Shown here in pieces: positions 25,201 to 37,746 of a stretch of 64,000 nucleotides of DNA (positions are counted from its first letter, which is position 1; each line of letters opens with the position of its first letter). The notes below the pieces were generated by a model. That model searched no databases and was not told where the DNA came from. It saw only the letters and a list, made by a program, of their open reading frames with translations. The stretch is from Rhinopomastus cyanomelas (lineage: Eukaryota > Chordata > Aves > Bucerotiformes > Rhinopomastidae). A program made the position numbers and the translations under genes. The DNA is taken from the NCBI GenBank assembly GCA_013400115.1, contig VXBP01004071.1, positions 540,965 to 604,964 of the forward strand, given 5' to 3'.

Positions 25201-25951
25201 GCCTCTGCTGGCAGAAATGGAGGCCCAAACAGAGTTACGTGGGTTTTCTCACTTAGGAAGGTGTCAAGATGTTGAGTTTAAGTCTGTAGCACTTGCTCAG
25301 GGTTCCTGGGCGCATTTGTTAAACTTTACCCCATTTTCCCATTGTAAATTGGGAGTAGAGGTATCTCCTGTCCCGTAGGCTGGAAGAAAAGTTGGAGACA
25401 TGCTGAAGTTGTGAAATAGGGATGACCAACCTCTCTGGCTTCACAGACCACATGTCAAAACATTTTGTATGGCTGGAGTGACCAACGTGGAGAGTCTCAA
25501 AAACAGTTCTTGAGGACAGGATGCTCCTGATTCCTCAGGGAGGGCTAGGGTTATCCGAAAGCTGGCAGCACCAGGACCTCCTGCACCAGATTCAGGTAAT
25601 TTCCCAGCTCCCATGCCAGTGCTGGCCCCTAGCTGGCCCACCTCAGGTGTTGGGAGCTTGCTGGTTACCTGCTGTTCATGTCGCAGCCTGGCTGTGCTGC
25701 TTCTGGTCTTGTGAAATGGGATTGCTGGTACCTTTTGTAAGGGCTGTCTTGTTTTGGAGGTTAGAAGAGTCCAAGACATCTCTCTTACGCTGAGCACATC
25801 CTACTTAGCTGTCAGGAAGCCCCTAGAATACAGTGTTTTCTAGTGCTTTCTCTCCTCTACTTCTTTACTAGTTTTTTTTCCTATTTATTACCCATGTCTG
25901 CTGTTTAGTATATTGGAAAGATTTAGTATTTATTAGTGAGTATCAAAGACT
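22248..25951. other. 3.7 kb of unique non-coding sequence
   Basis: No gene or repeat recognised. The longest frame is 130 codons at 23328-23720 on the plus strand, without a recognisable domain. Confidence 0.5.
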
Positions 25952-26050
25952 TTTCACAGTATCACACAGTATTACCAAGGTCGGAAGAGACCTCATAGAT
26001 CAGCAAGTCCAACTTTTTGCTGCAGCCCAAGAGGCTAAAACAAAACCATC
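25952..26050 (-). mobile_element. CR1 3' end fragment
   Basis: The plus strand reads cacagtatcacacagtatt, aaggtcggaagagacctc and tagatcagcaagtccaact, the complement of a CR1 3' end from an older subfamily. About 100 bases remain. Confidence 0.82.
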
Positions 26051-26774
26051 CCAGCCAGGAGATCTGGAGCTCTGCTAGGTAGCAGAAGATGTTAATGTTT
26101 TCTCCAAGATCTCCTCTTTCTTTAAACTGTTTTCTTCATTGAGACCCAGGACCTAGATTAACTGTCATCATAGTTTCTCCCAATTAGAGACTGGGGAGGA
26201 AGAACCTACAGTAAACTGGTGTTTGTAATTGTGTGGTGAGCAATTACCCCTTGGGATACTCAGGCTGAAGCGGGAGGAAGGGCACTGTGGCGAGAGGCTC
26301 GCTGCTAAAAATGTCCCTGTAATTGGGCTGCCTGACACACAAGGATTGTGACATTCAAGAGGTTAGACCGTCTGCTGTATAGTAAGGCCTTGCTTTATGG
26401 TTGTTTAACTTTATTTTTAAGAGTACACTGAAGCAGCATTACTGATTCCCATGCCATGGAGCTATTAGACATGGAAAACACTTGAGCTGAGGCTCTTGAA
26501 AGCAGCAAAGTGGTCTCAAGCAGTTTAACCGCTACTTAGGGTGTGCAGTTGGCTGTGGCACATTCTTCTGTACCTACCCCCACCCCAGCTGGGCTCCTGT
26601 GGGGAATTGCCTTAGCACTAAAGAAATAACACACTGTAGAAAAAGACACGTGTGTGCCTGAGCATGAGGCTTGATGTGTGATGCAGTCTGAGCCTGTGTG
26701 TTGTGTGTGTGTAAATAGCAATGAAACTACAGTATAAATATGGAGGGTCCAGTAGTGGCAAAGTGTTGGAAGAG
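26051..26774. other. unique non-coding sequence
   Basis: No gene or repeat recognised. A short TG run lies at about 26700-26711. Confidence 0.5.
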
Positions 26775-27338
26775 TAGGTAGATGAGGCTGTATAGGAATC
26801 TCATGAAGTCAAGGCTAAACATGGGCATGGAGGCCTGGGTCCAACTCTGGAGCCCCCAGCCCAAGAACAATGTGCACCTGTTGAAACAGATCCAGAGGAT
26901 TCACAAAAATGAGCAGGGATTGGAGCTCCTCTGCTACAAGGTCAGGCTGAGAGAGTTGGGGTTGTTCAACCTGGAGATGAGAACGCTCTGGGGGGACCTA
27001 ATAACAGCTTCTAGTACCTGGAGGGGCTACAGGAAAGCTGGAGAGGGGCTGTTCACAATGGTGTGCAGTGACAGGATGAGGGACAATGGTTTTAGACTAC
27101 AGTAGGGGAGGTTTAGATTGGATGGTAGAAAAAAGTTCCTTACAGTGAGGACAGGGAATCCCTGGAACAGGATGCCTAGAGAGATGGTGGAGGTTCCATC
27201 CTTGGAGCCATTCAAGGTCAGGCTGAATGAGGCTCTGGGTAGTCTGGTCTGGTGAGTGATGTTCTTGCTTGGTAGGGGTTTGGACTAGATGCCCTCTAAA
27301 GGTCCTTTCCAGCCCAACTCAGTCTATGATTCTATGGA
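26775..27338 (+). mobile_element. CR1 LINE fragment, about 0.56 kb
   Basis: In sense it covers the last part of ORF2 and the 3' end. Landmarks are tctggagcccccagcc, cagatccagaggattcac, gttcaacctggagatgag, ggggggacctaataacag, a degraded ccctggaacagg, then ggtttggactagatgcc and tatgattctatgg. A 107-codon frame (26782-27105) still reads VRLRELGLFNLEMRTLWGD, typical of CR1 ORF2, and stops short of the true end. It is 5'-truncated and inactive. Confidence 0.94.
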
Positions 27339-29287
27339 CCAAGCACCTATCTGTATCTAGAGAGGTCCCATGAAATATATGAGGAGCTAGTTTCCTTCTG
27401 TAAAAATGCAGAAAATGTGTACTCCAGCACACATTTCCTCCTCACAAGGTCTGCTGTGGTGTCCAGAATTATGCCAATGAGGCAGAAATGCACTCATGTT
27501 AGGTGTAAGAAGCTGTTTGGTGTCACTTTAAAGCTGAGTAGCACATGGCCAGGATCCTGCTAGTCTCCTCCGTAACCTCCCCTTTCATTTATTGAAGTCG
27601 ACTGGTGTGCCTTTTGCGTGACTGTGGTTAACTGTGTCTATAGGATTTGTGGTAACAGAACCCCCATCTTTGATGGGATTTCTTGGAGCTGTTGCAACGT
27701 GTTTTGTAATGGAGACGGCTATTTGTGGTGCCCTCAATTTTGGAGGCTTCTAGGATTCTTATGGTTGCAGTTATTTTGAAGACTAAGCTTTTGTACAGTG
27801 CTGTGGGATACCGTGGCTTAGAAAAGTCTTTTTCTGCATCTGGAAGCTAAAGATGAAATGCTGCTGCCTGGCTCTATTTTGCAATTCTCCTCCATGCTGC
27901 CAACAGGATGCTTTCTTGCCGGGTTCTTTGTTGCTGCTTTTAAAAACCGCTCAAGGAAGAGGAGAGCAATCATATTTAATAATGCAATTACAATCAGGGG
28001 AAGATGTTTATTCTGTAAGATTCCAACTGCTGGAAAAGCCCTGGGGCATTCTGGGGAATGAGATACAAATCTCCAGGATTACCTCGTCCTAAAAATACCA
28101 GACTGAAACAACAGCAGGCCCTGCTCTGCACAGAGTATTAAATGCCTGGCCCCTTATTGCCAGTCAAGCAGCTCTGGTTCCTTCAGCCAAGGTTTCTTCT
28201 GCCAAGGGACCAATCCAAAGTAAACATAACACTGGGCACAGCTCAGGGATGGGGATGGGAGGGGGGATGTGTGACCCCTTCCTTCTTCCTCCCTTTGTAA
28301 CATGAAAGCATGATTTAAAAGTATTTGGTAGCCACAGCTGAAGTCTTCGCAGGTGACATCTCCAAGAAGCAAAGAAAGCACCTCTCATTTGTCTCTATAA
28401 TCCCGAAGCCCTTGGTTTGGCCCGTGACACTTCTTTGTAAATGAAGACACATCCTGGTGATAGTTTGTGACTAAATTCATTTGCAGGCTCTTAACTCATG
28501 GGCCGCGATGGCCGTGAAGAGCGTTCGTTCATGGAATGGAGATGCTGTGGTATCGCAGCAGCACTGCACAAACTTACTGCTTTCTTAAGAAAATGAGTTC
28601 AAAGACTAGAGTCTGCACTGCTTCACTCCTCTTGTGTAGCTCTGGGTGCTCCCTGTGTCTTTATAGTTGCTGGTTACCAAGCAGCATTAAACCTAATGTC
28701 AGCTCTGGGATGATATCAGCCGTAGCATTTCTTTTTTTAAGATTAAATATTAAAAATAACCATTTCAAGTTCTAGGCTGTATTTAATTCCAGTAAAATGT
28801 TAGTTGTGAAAACTTTGATGTTGCCTCTTCAGATTTAAGGCTTCACTGGATATGAACTAAATTACAGAGCCCTGAGGCAAAGGGCATGAACCTGGGCCAA
28901 AATGTGCCTCTCAGCTCAATAGAGAAGCCACAAACAGTTTTGTATGATAATGAGCTGCACTTTGGTTGTGTCTGTCCTAAATGAATTCACGCACTGGAAT
29001 CTTGGAACGCAAACACGGGTTCAAACACGTATTTTTCTTCAGGAGCTGATTGATGGGGGTGGGATTGACTGACTTCCAGTTTTATATTCAGGGGTACAAG
29101 GGAGTGTATCAGATTAAAGATGATTAGGAATTAAAGATGTATTATTATAAATATAAAACGATGTGATGTATTATAAAACTAGTAAGTTAGAATCAATCTA
29201 GTGGTATTTTTGTACCTATCTGCTAAGGAGATTAAGTATCTTGATCATCTGAAGTAGTTTTCATTGTGGGATTGCCATCCTGGCTTG
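27339..29287. other. unique sequence with AT-rich blocks
   Basis: No gene or repeat recognised. AT-rich low-CpG sequence lies around 28700-29200, with short palindromic AT words near 29135-29175. Confidence 0.5.
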
Positions 29288-29818
29288 TACGAGCAGTAGT
29301 GTGGCCAGCAGGACTAGGAATGTAATTCTCCCCTTGTGCTGTGCCCCTCACTTCAAGAAAGAGATTGAGGGGCTGGGGCGGGTCCAGAGGAGCAACAAGG
29401 CTGGGAAAGGAACTGGAGGGAAAGACTGGTGAGGAGAGGCTTAGGGAGACAGGAGTGTTCATCCTGGAGAAGAGGAGACTCTGGGGGGACCTTCTCCCTG
29501 TCTTTAATTGCTTGAAGGGAGGTTGTACTCAGGCAGAGGTTGGGCTCTTCTCCCAGGCAACCAGCAACAGGACAGGAGGGCAGGGCCCGAAGATGCCAGG
29601 GGAGGGTTAGATTGTATGTTAGGAAGCCCTTCCTCACAGACAGGGGGATCAGAGCCTGGAATGGACTGCTCAGGGCAGTGGTGGAGTCCCCATCCCTGGA
29701 GGTGTTGAAGGACAGCCTGGCTGTGGCCCTTGTTGTCCTGGTCTGGCCGATGTGGTGATGTTAGGTCCTGGACTGGGCGGGATGAGGGCTTTTTGAGCCT
29801 CAGTCATTCTGTGATTGT
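29288..29818 (+). mobile_element. CR1 LINE fragment, about 0.53 kb
   Basis: In sense it starts at gagcagtagtgtggccagc, then ttgaggggctggggcg, cagaggagcaacaaggc, gttcatcctggagaagagg and ctctggggggacctt. It ends with catccctggaggtgttgaag and agtcattctgtgattg. A piece of CR1 is missing near 29340, where the sequence jumps from ctgtgcccctcac to the ORF2 3' segment. A frame around 29341-29610 keeps GVFILEKRRLWGDLLPVFN. The tail is diverged. Confidence 0.93.
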
Positions 29819-30853
29819 GTGTTAGTGGTGCAGTCAATCTTACTTTACTCAAGTGCGTTCCCCACGAGGAGCTGCACTTTGCAAGTTCAGCTGAGCTCCG
29901 TTATCACAGGAGGAGAACACGGGGTTTCTTTCTCTCATGTGTCATTCACTGGCTTTGTTTGCTTTCATTTGCTTCCTCGCCTGTTGTCTGGGGAAGGCAG
30001 CTTACCATTTACTGCTCAGGTGCAGATTTGTGTCAAAAGCCCTGTTTTCAGTCCTCTGGGGAGGCTGGGATTACAGCAGCGCAGTGCTGGACCTTGTGTA
30101 GACTTGTGACTGTCTCTTCACTCTCCTGATGGATCGTGGATGCTCGGCTTTACCCCCTTCCACTCGCTGCTGTCTCCGGGGGGGTTACTGAGCTGACTGC
30201 GGTGAGAGAGCGTGAGCACATGAAGCCACTTACGACACCCTGTTGCTCTAGTAACACTCACCCAGACATCTCTGTGTAATCAGATGCTCTTGTTTCCTTA
30301 TTGTTCAAAATTCCAGAAAGCCGGGAAGTCTCTGGCTACCAAAAGGTAATGCTGTGGGATTATTTCATGGGTGGCTTCTACTGGTTGTAAGATCTGTATG
30401 CCAGCAGTGTCCCATTTTGGTAAAATTTAAAAGAACAATGAGCAGAAGTAGCAGAAAGGGTAACTGTTGTGGCAGGTGTGACTAGCATCTATCGAGCCCC
30501 GCGGAACAGATCGCTGCGGTGTGCAAGTGACATCTAAACCCAGTGATGTGTATTTGTGTGTGTCTGGCAGTTTGCTGGATCTGAGAGCCTTGAGCAGTGC
30601 TGCTGTTTGTAGCAAGACAGCAGTATGACTGTGATGGGAGAAGAGAGGAGGAACAAGAATAGAATGTGAAGTGATAGGAGAATGAGGCAGACACAAAAAA
30701 TGAGTAAGAAGTTGAGACATCTCTGTGTGTCTGGCTGTGACTTGGCTGGTGCCTTATGGCTGGGGTAGAGAACATATCCTGCTGAGCTTACAGGGATCAC
30801 TTCTCTCCCCTTCATCTCATCTGTCCTATTAAGAAAGGGCAACTTTGTTTTGC
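29819..30853. other. unique non-coding sequence
   Basis: No gene or repeat recognised. Frames of about 100 codons on both strands have no recognisable motifs. Confidence 0.5.
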
Positions 30854-30917
30854 AGGGGAAATGGACTAGATGACCTTTGAAGGTCCCTTCCAGCCCAACA
30901 CGTTCTATGACACTATG
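30854..30917 (+). mobile_element. short CR1 3' end relic
   Basis: It reads ggactagatgacctttga, aggtcccttccagcccaac and cgttctatgacactatgg. Only about 64 bases of the 3' terminus remain. Confidence 0.85.
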
Positions 30918-33337
30918 GTTTTGGGGTTACCTCCTCTGCCATTTTAACATGCAAACCCAACTGTGTTCATTAGTCCGGTGAGGTTTTTTCAGTGATGCAT
31001 CATGCCATCAGACCTGTCTGCAGGTTTTCCACCAGTTAGATGATCTGTGTGCCAGGAGGGCTCCATGTACCTGCAAAGAAGGCCACCGGTTTGTACTGTA
31101 GCCTCTGCAGTTCAGCCGTGGTCATGGGCAGAATTTTGTTCTTGAGTTAACAACCAAAGATCAGCCCTTACTGCTCCTGGTGTGAAGGGAAGAAACCCTC
31201 TGGACTTCAGAGTTAACATTAAATACAACATTCAGCGATGGCCACCGCTCAGACTGACTTTGCAGTGGGATGGATGGCAAAGTGGAGATCAGAGAGCCCC
31301 AGCTGGAAGGGAGCAGAGGGGAGCCAGGCGTTTCCTTGCCGTGCTCCCGCTGAGCCTGGTGCCGCAGGCATGGAGAAGCACTGACAGGGCAATGAGGCTG
31401 AAGCTGCCTGTTCCAGGAGCCCTTTTCCAGCCCTGGGGATAGCTGAATTTGAGCGCAGTGTAAATATTTCCCCTGGACTGTGTTGCCCATAGACTTGTCA
31501 CGAGTTGCTTTTCCAACCGTTCGGGGATTAAGGAGCGAGGACAGAACGGGCAGGGAAAGAGCTTGCATAAATATTTTTTGACACTTGGTTTAAACACGCA
31601 GGAGAAGTCAATCTTGTCAATATTCCCATGGAGATCTTGGCGTGCCTGAGGCTTAGTGAAGAGCTTTCCTCGCCGCATGGCGCTGACTCTACAGCAGTTT
31701 GTGTATTAAAAGGAGAAGGAGATTTTGAGGTAAATACCAGGTGATCGTTTGGGTTTCTGCAGGATGGATGTGGGCCAAGACTAATCTTAATTTTCTACCA
31801 CTAGCATGATCAAAGGAGAAGGGGAAAAAAGGAACCCAACTGTTCTGTGGCCAGTCAGGCAGGCCGTGTGCTAGTGCCAGAAGTCAGCATCTGCCCTGCC
31901 AAGTTCAGAGTCATCAAATGGCTCTGATTAGGGGAGTCAGCAGTGCAAAGCTGCTAAATTTGGAGTTACTGGGTAGGTGAATTTTACTGTTTGATGGGTT
32001 TGAACTGCATTGGGATAGGGAATTTAAATCTTGATCACCATGACACACTGTATTGAGGAGAAGGCAGCTGTGCTTTTTGCTGTTGTTGCTAGGCTGCTTT
32101 TGGAACTGCATAGAAATGATCCTGAGTTTTATGTCCCTGAAGAAAGGGTAGGGGTAAGGAATCCTACCAGCAGAGTTGTGTTTTATTAGCTGTAGCAGTG
32201 GTCACAGGATCTGTATTACGTGTAGCTAAGCTGCTCCAATTCCATCCAGGAGAGGCTACATGTGCTCGCATGGTTAGTAAGCTGAGATTAATTTATTCTG
32301 TGGCTTTGGCAGGCTCTGGCAAACCAAATTGGTTCTAAGGAATTAAGGAGGAGAGTTTCAGATGCCAAGCTTACTTTGCTCTGGTAAGACAAAGAGATTT
32401 TGAGTTGTTTAAAAGCCTCCTTGCTTTGTTTGTTATTTGGGGTCTTATTCCAGAGTGCTTGCCAGTGAAATCACAGTTGTACCCTCTGTGTGTCTGTACA
32501 GGCAGAGGAGGAGTTTCTCCATCCACACTAAGGCAGGCTGCTGCAGACCTCCGCTGGCTTTCAGCAGACTTTGCTGTCCTCATCAGCAGGGTGTCAGGGG
32601 CTGGCTGTGCGGATCCCCACCTCCTGAGTCACAGCAATATGCAAATAGGGACATTGTTAGTGTGTTGACCTTTGGATAATTATCTTGATTTGTTGGTGTG
32701 TGACTTATTAGTGAAGGAAATGTTATTGTTTCAACCCAAGTGATGAATAACGTGGATGAAGGGCAGTTCTGTTCTGCTCCTTGGTCAAAGCAAAGGCACA
32801 AACTAGCTTTACAGGCAAAACCCATTAAAAGGGCTCAGTTGTGAAGTGAAGAAAGAGGATCAGTCTAATTAGGTTTTGACGAAGAAGAGTACCCGGGCAG
32901 TTCTGCAGTCTGGAATGGGCCTGTGTCACTAACAAAAGGCACTGGAATACAAGCCATGGAATTTGGGTGTGGATCTCAGTTTTTCCACATCTTGGGTTAA
33001 TCACCACCTTTACTTCCTCTTTGAACTGAAATACTTGTGACTTCCACACTTTTGCTGCTGGTTTGTTATGGAAAGGGCTTGCTGTGTTATGGGGCAGCTG
33101 ATTTTATGGTTCTCAGTTGAAACAGCCCGGAGTTCTCAGATGTGTGGGACACAATGGCACTGGCGGTTTTCTTTCTTACAGTTGAACAAATATTTTCCCA
33201 TTAAAGGAATTAATTCTGGCACAATATTCTGGCCAGGAACAAATGAAATCCAGCCTTTTCCGTTAGGTAGAGTTGTGGATGATGGTTCAGGGAAAAATGC
33301 ATCCCCAGTTCTATTTGGGATAAAAATGATGTCCAGT
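30918..33337. other. 2.4 kb of unique non-coding sequence
   Basis: No gene or repeat recognised. Opposing frames of 129 and 135 codons at 31161-31678 (minus strand) overlap each other and have no recognisable domain. Confidence 0.5.
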
Positions 33338-33519
33338 CTAAAACACTGGAATGAGCTGCCCAGGGTGTGGTTGAGTCCCCATCCCTGGATGACTTTAAGA
33401 GTTGCTTAGAGTTAGTGTTGGTGATCTGGTTTAGGGGTGAACTTGTAGAGTAGGGTTGATGGTTGGTCTCAGTGATCCCAAGGGTCTTTTCCAATCTGAA
33501 TGATTCTGTGATTCTGTCA
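33338..33519 (+). mobile_element. CR1 3' fragment, upstream member of a head-to-tail pair
   Basis: In sense it reads aacactggaatgagctgcc, gagtccccatccctgg, ttgatggttggtctcag and ggtcttttccaatctgaat, ending in the octamer tail tgattctgtgattctgtca. The next CR1 begins directly at the end of this tail. Its last 106 bases (from 33414) are also the start of the 2,166-base duplication and recur at 35581-35686. Confidence 0.93.
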
Positions 33520-34121
33520 TCTGGGCAAGAACAACTCCAAGTACCAATATAGCTTGGGGACTGACCTGTTGGAGAGCAGCACTGGAGAAAGGGACTGGGG
33601 GGTCCTGGTGAACAGCAGGATGACCATGAGCCAGCAATGGGCTCTTGTGGCCAACAAGGCCAATGGCAGCCTGGGATGGATCAAAAGTGGGGTGGTTAGT
33701 AGATCAAGAGAGGTTCTTCTCCCCCTCTACTTTGCCCTGGAGAGGAAAAGCTGAGGGAGCTTTAGCTTGGAGAAGAGGAGACTGAGGGGTGACTCCATTA
33801 ATGTTTATAAATATGGAAAGGGTGAGTGCCAGGAAGATGGAGCCAGGTTCTGCTCAGTGATATGCAATTATAGGACAAGGAGCAATGGGTGTAAGCTGGA
33901 GGTTCCACATCAATTTGAGGAGAACCTTCTTCGCAGTGAGGTGAAGCACTGGAAGGGGCTGCTCAGGGGTGATGTGGTGTCTCCTTCTCTGGAGACGTTT
34001 TAAACCTGTCTGGACGTTTTTCTTGTGCAGCTTTATTAGGTGATGCTGCTCTATTGGGGGAACTGGACTGGATGATCTTTCGAGGTCCCTTCCAGTCCCT
34101 GACATTCTCTGATTCCTTGAT
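33520..34121 (+). mobile_element. CR1 LINE fragment with internal deletion, about 0.6 kb
   Basis: In sense it runs from gcaagaacaactccaagtac and ggactgacctgttggagagc through the ORF2 end to the tail (tttcgaggtcccttcc, cattctctgattcc). The frame at 33767-34003 reads RTRSNGCKLE and HWKGLLRGDVVSPSLETF. Compared with the copy at 57525-58234 it lacks about 125 bases after ttgccctgg, the part encoding the region before EERLRELG. It abuts the tail of the preceding CR1. Confidence 0.94.
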
Positions 34122-35579
34122 CCCAGTCCTGAACTTTTGGGCTGATTCTTCAGCGTGCTACAGTCCCACTGCATCTTATAGATGCCCTGGGTGAGAAGCA
34201 GTGCCAAGAGCCCATGTGTCAATGGTCTACTGAAAAACAAAGACCCGGAGGCATTTCTCCATGAGCTGCTCTTCAAATGCTAATTCTCCCTCTGGAGGTG
34301 GTTCTGCTATTATTTCCCAGAGTAGAATTTGGAACCAATTCCACTAGTAGTAGATGGTATCAAACAGGTGTCGCAGAGAGAAGAATTTAGCCCTAAGCTA
34401 ATAGAAAATTTGTCCTCCTGAATGTTCTTGGAGACTCCACTTGTGAAAGCTGCAGAGTATTTTGGGATAACATCCACTTCCATTATTTAGCTGCATAAAA
34501 CACCTTGAAGGCAAATAGCGCATCTATAAATTAAAGTTCTGAAGTGTCGGTCAGGTTACTCGGGGGCTTTTTGACAGTGAGATTATTGACGGTGTAAAGT
34601 GATAGTTCTGCTCTTGAAAAGCTCATTCTCCTAGCACAAATCACAGCACTGCCAGGATTTATTGAACTGCCTGATGGAGAGGTACTGTACGAGCTACTAT
34701 TAGTCCATTTCCTCAGCTTTGCCATCCGGAGGCTTTAAATAATTGTATTTGAAAGAAATGTCAGAGTGACAGAACTGGGTGCAGAAGGCCATAGATATTC
34801 CCTCTCCGCTCCACCCCGCCCCTGTCCTCACTCTAATGCTCTCTCTCTTGCTCTCTCTTTGCATTATTTGATCATTTCAGAGGGAAGGACTTCCTCAGCA
34901 GCATAATCAGGAGGTTTCAAGATGCAGTGTCTGCAGCTTTAGGCAAAGTCTTGCCCTGGTCGTGCTGCAGCGGTGGGAAGTTCTGGTAGCTCTGTGTGGT
35001 CCCACAGATCTGTTTGGACAGCTGAGGGTGCTCCTGCCAGTGTGGGGGCTGCAACAGAGGTTTGAAGTAGTGGCTGTAAGAAGAACAAAATGGTGCCAGG
35101 GAATAGAGGCACAGCCCCCTGGGAGACTGCTGGGGAGGCAGAGGCTTCTCACCGGTCCCTTTCGAAACCTCTGTATCAGAAGAAAGGTAGCTAGGGTGTG
35201 TGGAAACCTGAAGCAGGAGGTACTGTACTCTTGAAAACAAAGGGCAATAAATTCATGGTAACACAATATGTTCTCAGTTGGAGCAGACCTCTGGAAGTCG
35301 TCTGATGGTATGAGCAGGGCAAAGCTCAGCAGTTTCCTCGTAACCTTATCTGGCCAAGATCCCAAAATCTCCAAGGACGGAGCTTCCCCTCTGTCTGAGC
35401 CCTAAGTTTCTGCCCTGGTGGTTCTGAGAGGAGAATGGAGGTGTCCTTGTTGTCACTGGCTTTATGCTCCCACACGCATTACCTCAACTTGTGTGGTACC
35501 AGACTGTGCTGTTTCTGCCTGCATGAGCTGATCTTGGTTGCTGGCACTCACCCTATTGCTGGGGAGAGCCACATATTGC
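34122..35579. other. unique part of duplication copy 1
   Basis: No gene or repeat recognised. It contains a CT-rich run (34841-34861) and a 155-codon minus-strand frame (34907-35374) overlapping other frames, with no recognisable domain. Confidence 0.55.
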
Positions 35580-35580
35580 N
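35580..35580. other. single-N assembly gap between identical copies
   Basis: One n separates two sequences that appear identical over 2,166 bases. This is what unmerged overlapping contig ends, or two haplotype contigs placed in series, would produce. Confidence 0.95.
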
Positions 35581-35686
35581 AGTGTTGGTGATCTGGTTTA
35601 GGGGTGAACTTGTAGAGTAGGGTTGATGGTTGGTCTCAGTGATCCCAAGGGTCTTTTCCAATCTGAATGATTCTGTGATTCTGTCA

Positions 35687-36288
35687 TCTGGGCAAGAACA
35701 ACTCCAAGTACCAATATAGCTTGGGGACTGACCTGTTGGAGAGCAGCACTGGAGAAAGGGACTGGGGGGTCCTGGTGAACAGCAGGATGACCATGAGCCA
35801 GCAATGGGCTCTTGTGGCCAACAAGGCCAATGGCAGCCTGGGATGGATCAAAAGTGGGGTGGTTAGTAGATCAAGAGAGGTTCTTCTCCCCCTCTACTTT
35901 GCCCTGGAGAGGAAAAGCTGAGGGAGCTTTAGCTTGGAGAAGAGGAGACTGAGGGGTGACTCCATTAATGTTTATAAATATGGAAAGGGTGAGTGCCAGG
36001 AAGATGGAGCCAGGTTCTGCTCAGTGATATGCAATTATAGGACAAGGAGCAATGGGTGTAAGCTGGAGGTTCCACATCAATTTGAGGAGAACCTTCTTCG
36101 CAGTGAGGTGAAGCACTGGAAGGGGCTGCTCAGGGGTGATGTGGTGTCTCCTTCTCTGGAGACGTTTTAAACCTGTCTGGACGTTTTTCTTGTGCAGCTT
36201 TATTAGGTGATGCTGCTCTATTGGGGGAACTGGACTGGATGATCTTTCGAGGTCCCTTCCAGTCCCTGACATTCTCTGATTCCTTGAT
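35687..36288 (+). mobile_element. CR1 LINE fragment, duplicate of 33520-34121
   Basis: Same element with the same internal deletion and the same ORF2 remnant (35934-36170). It is present only because the segment is duplicated. Confidence 0.94.
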
Positions 36289-37746
36289 CCCAGTCCTGAA
36301 CTTTTGGGCTGATTCTTCAGCGTGCTACAGTCCCACTGCATCTTATAGATGCCCTGGGTGAGAAGCAGTGCCAAGAGCCCATGTGTCAATGGTCTACTGA
36401 AAAACAAAGACCCGGAGGCATTTCTCCATGAGCTGCTCTTCAAATGCTAATTCTCCCTCTGGAGGTGGTTCTGCTATTATTTCCCAGAGTAGAATTTGGA
36501 ACCAATTCCACTAGTAGTAGATGGTATCAAACAGGTGTCGCAGAGAGAAGAATTTAGCCCTAAGCTAATAGAAAATTTGTCCTCCTGAATGTTCTTGGAG
36601 ACTCCACTTGTGAAAGCTGCAGAGTATTTTGGGATAACATCCACTTCCATTATTTAGCTGCATAAAACACCTTGAAGGCAAATAGCGCATCTATAAATTA
36701 AAGTTCTGAAGTGTCGGTCAGGTTACTCGGGGGCTTTTTGACAGTGAGATTATTGACGGTGTAAAGTGATAGTTCTGCTCTTGAAAAGCTCATTCTCCTA
36801 GCACAAATCACAGCACTGCCAGGATTTATTGAACTGCCTGATGGAGAGGTACTGTACGAGCTACTATTAGTCCATTTCCTCAGCTTTGCCATCCGGAGGC
36901 TTTAAATAATTGTATTTGAAAGAAATGTCAGAGTGACAGAACTGGGTGCAGAAGGCCATAGATATTCCCTCTCCGCTCCACCCCGCCCCTGTCCTCACTC
37001 TAATGCTCTCTCTCTTGCTCTCTCTTTGCATTATTTGATCATTTCAGAGGGAAGGACTTCCTCAGCAGCATAATCAGGAGGTTTCAAGATGCAGTGTCTG
37101 CAGCTTTAGGCAAAGTCTTGCCCTGGTCGTGCTGCAGCGGTGGGAAGTTCTGGTAGCTCTGTGTGGTCCCACAGATCTGTTTGGACAGCTGAGGGTGCTC
37201 CTGCCAGTGTGGGGGCTGCAACAGAGGTTTGAAGTAGTGGCTGTAAGAAGAACAAAATGGTGCCAGGGAATAGAGGCACAGCCCCCTGGGAGACTGCTGG
37301 GGAGGCAGAGGCTTCTCACCGGTCCCTTTCGAAACCTCTGTATCAGAAGAAAGGTAGCTAGGGTGTGTGGAAACCTGAAGCAGGAGGTACTGTACTCTTG
37401 AAAACAAAGGGCAATAAATTCATGGTAACACAATATGTTCTCAGTTGGAGCAGACCTCTGGAAGTCGTCTGATGGTATGAGCAGGGCAAAGCTCAGCAGT
37501 TTCCTCGTAACCTTATCTGGCCAAGATCCCAAAATCTCCAAGGACGGAGCTTCCCCTCTGTCTGAGCCCTAAGTTTCTGCCCTGGTGGTTCTGAGAGGAG
37601 AATGGAGGTGTCCTTGTTGTCACTGGCTTTATGCTCCCACACGCATTACCTCAACTTGTGTGGTACCAGACTGTGCTGTTTCTGCCTGCATGAGCTGATC
37701 TTGGTTGCTGGCACTCACCCTATTGCTGGGGAGAGCCACATATTGC
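36289..37746. other. unique part of duplication copy 2
   Basis: Identical in content to 34122-35579. Confidence 0.55.

Larger units (their letters stand above)
33414..35579 (+). repeat. 2,166-base direct duplication, copy 1
   Basis: This segment recurs at 35581-37746 at an offset of 2,167 bases. All frames I compared are identical, including the CR1 parts, and I found no difference by eye. Copy 1 stops exactly at the N at 35580, and copy 2 continues beyond that point into new sequence (ctgcagctcctgctgg). The break therefore lies at the N and not at a transposon boundary. Copy 1 holds a CR1 tail, a CR1 fragment and about 1.46 kb of unique sequence. Confidence 0.97.
35581..37746 (+). repeat. 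2,166-base direct duplication, copy 2
   Basis: Repeats 33414-35579 base for base as far as I can check. It begins inside the CR1 tail at agtgttggtgatctgg, not at an element boundary, which argues against a transposition origin. It continues without a break into 37747 onward. Confidence 0.97.

Noticed and set aside
34907..35374. 155-codon frame present twice (again at 37074-37541)
   Set aside because: The repetition comes from the probable false duplication and is not evidence of a gene pair. No recognisable domain.
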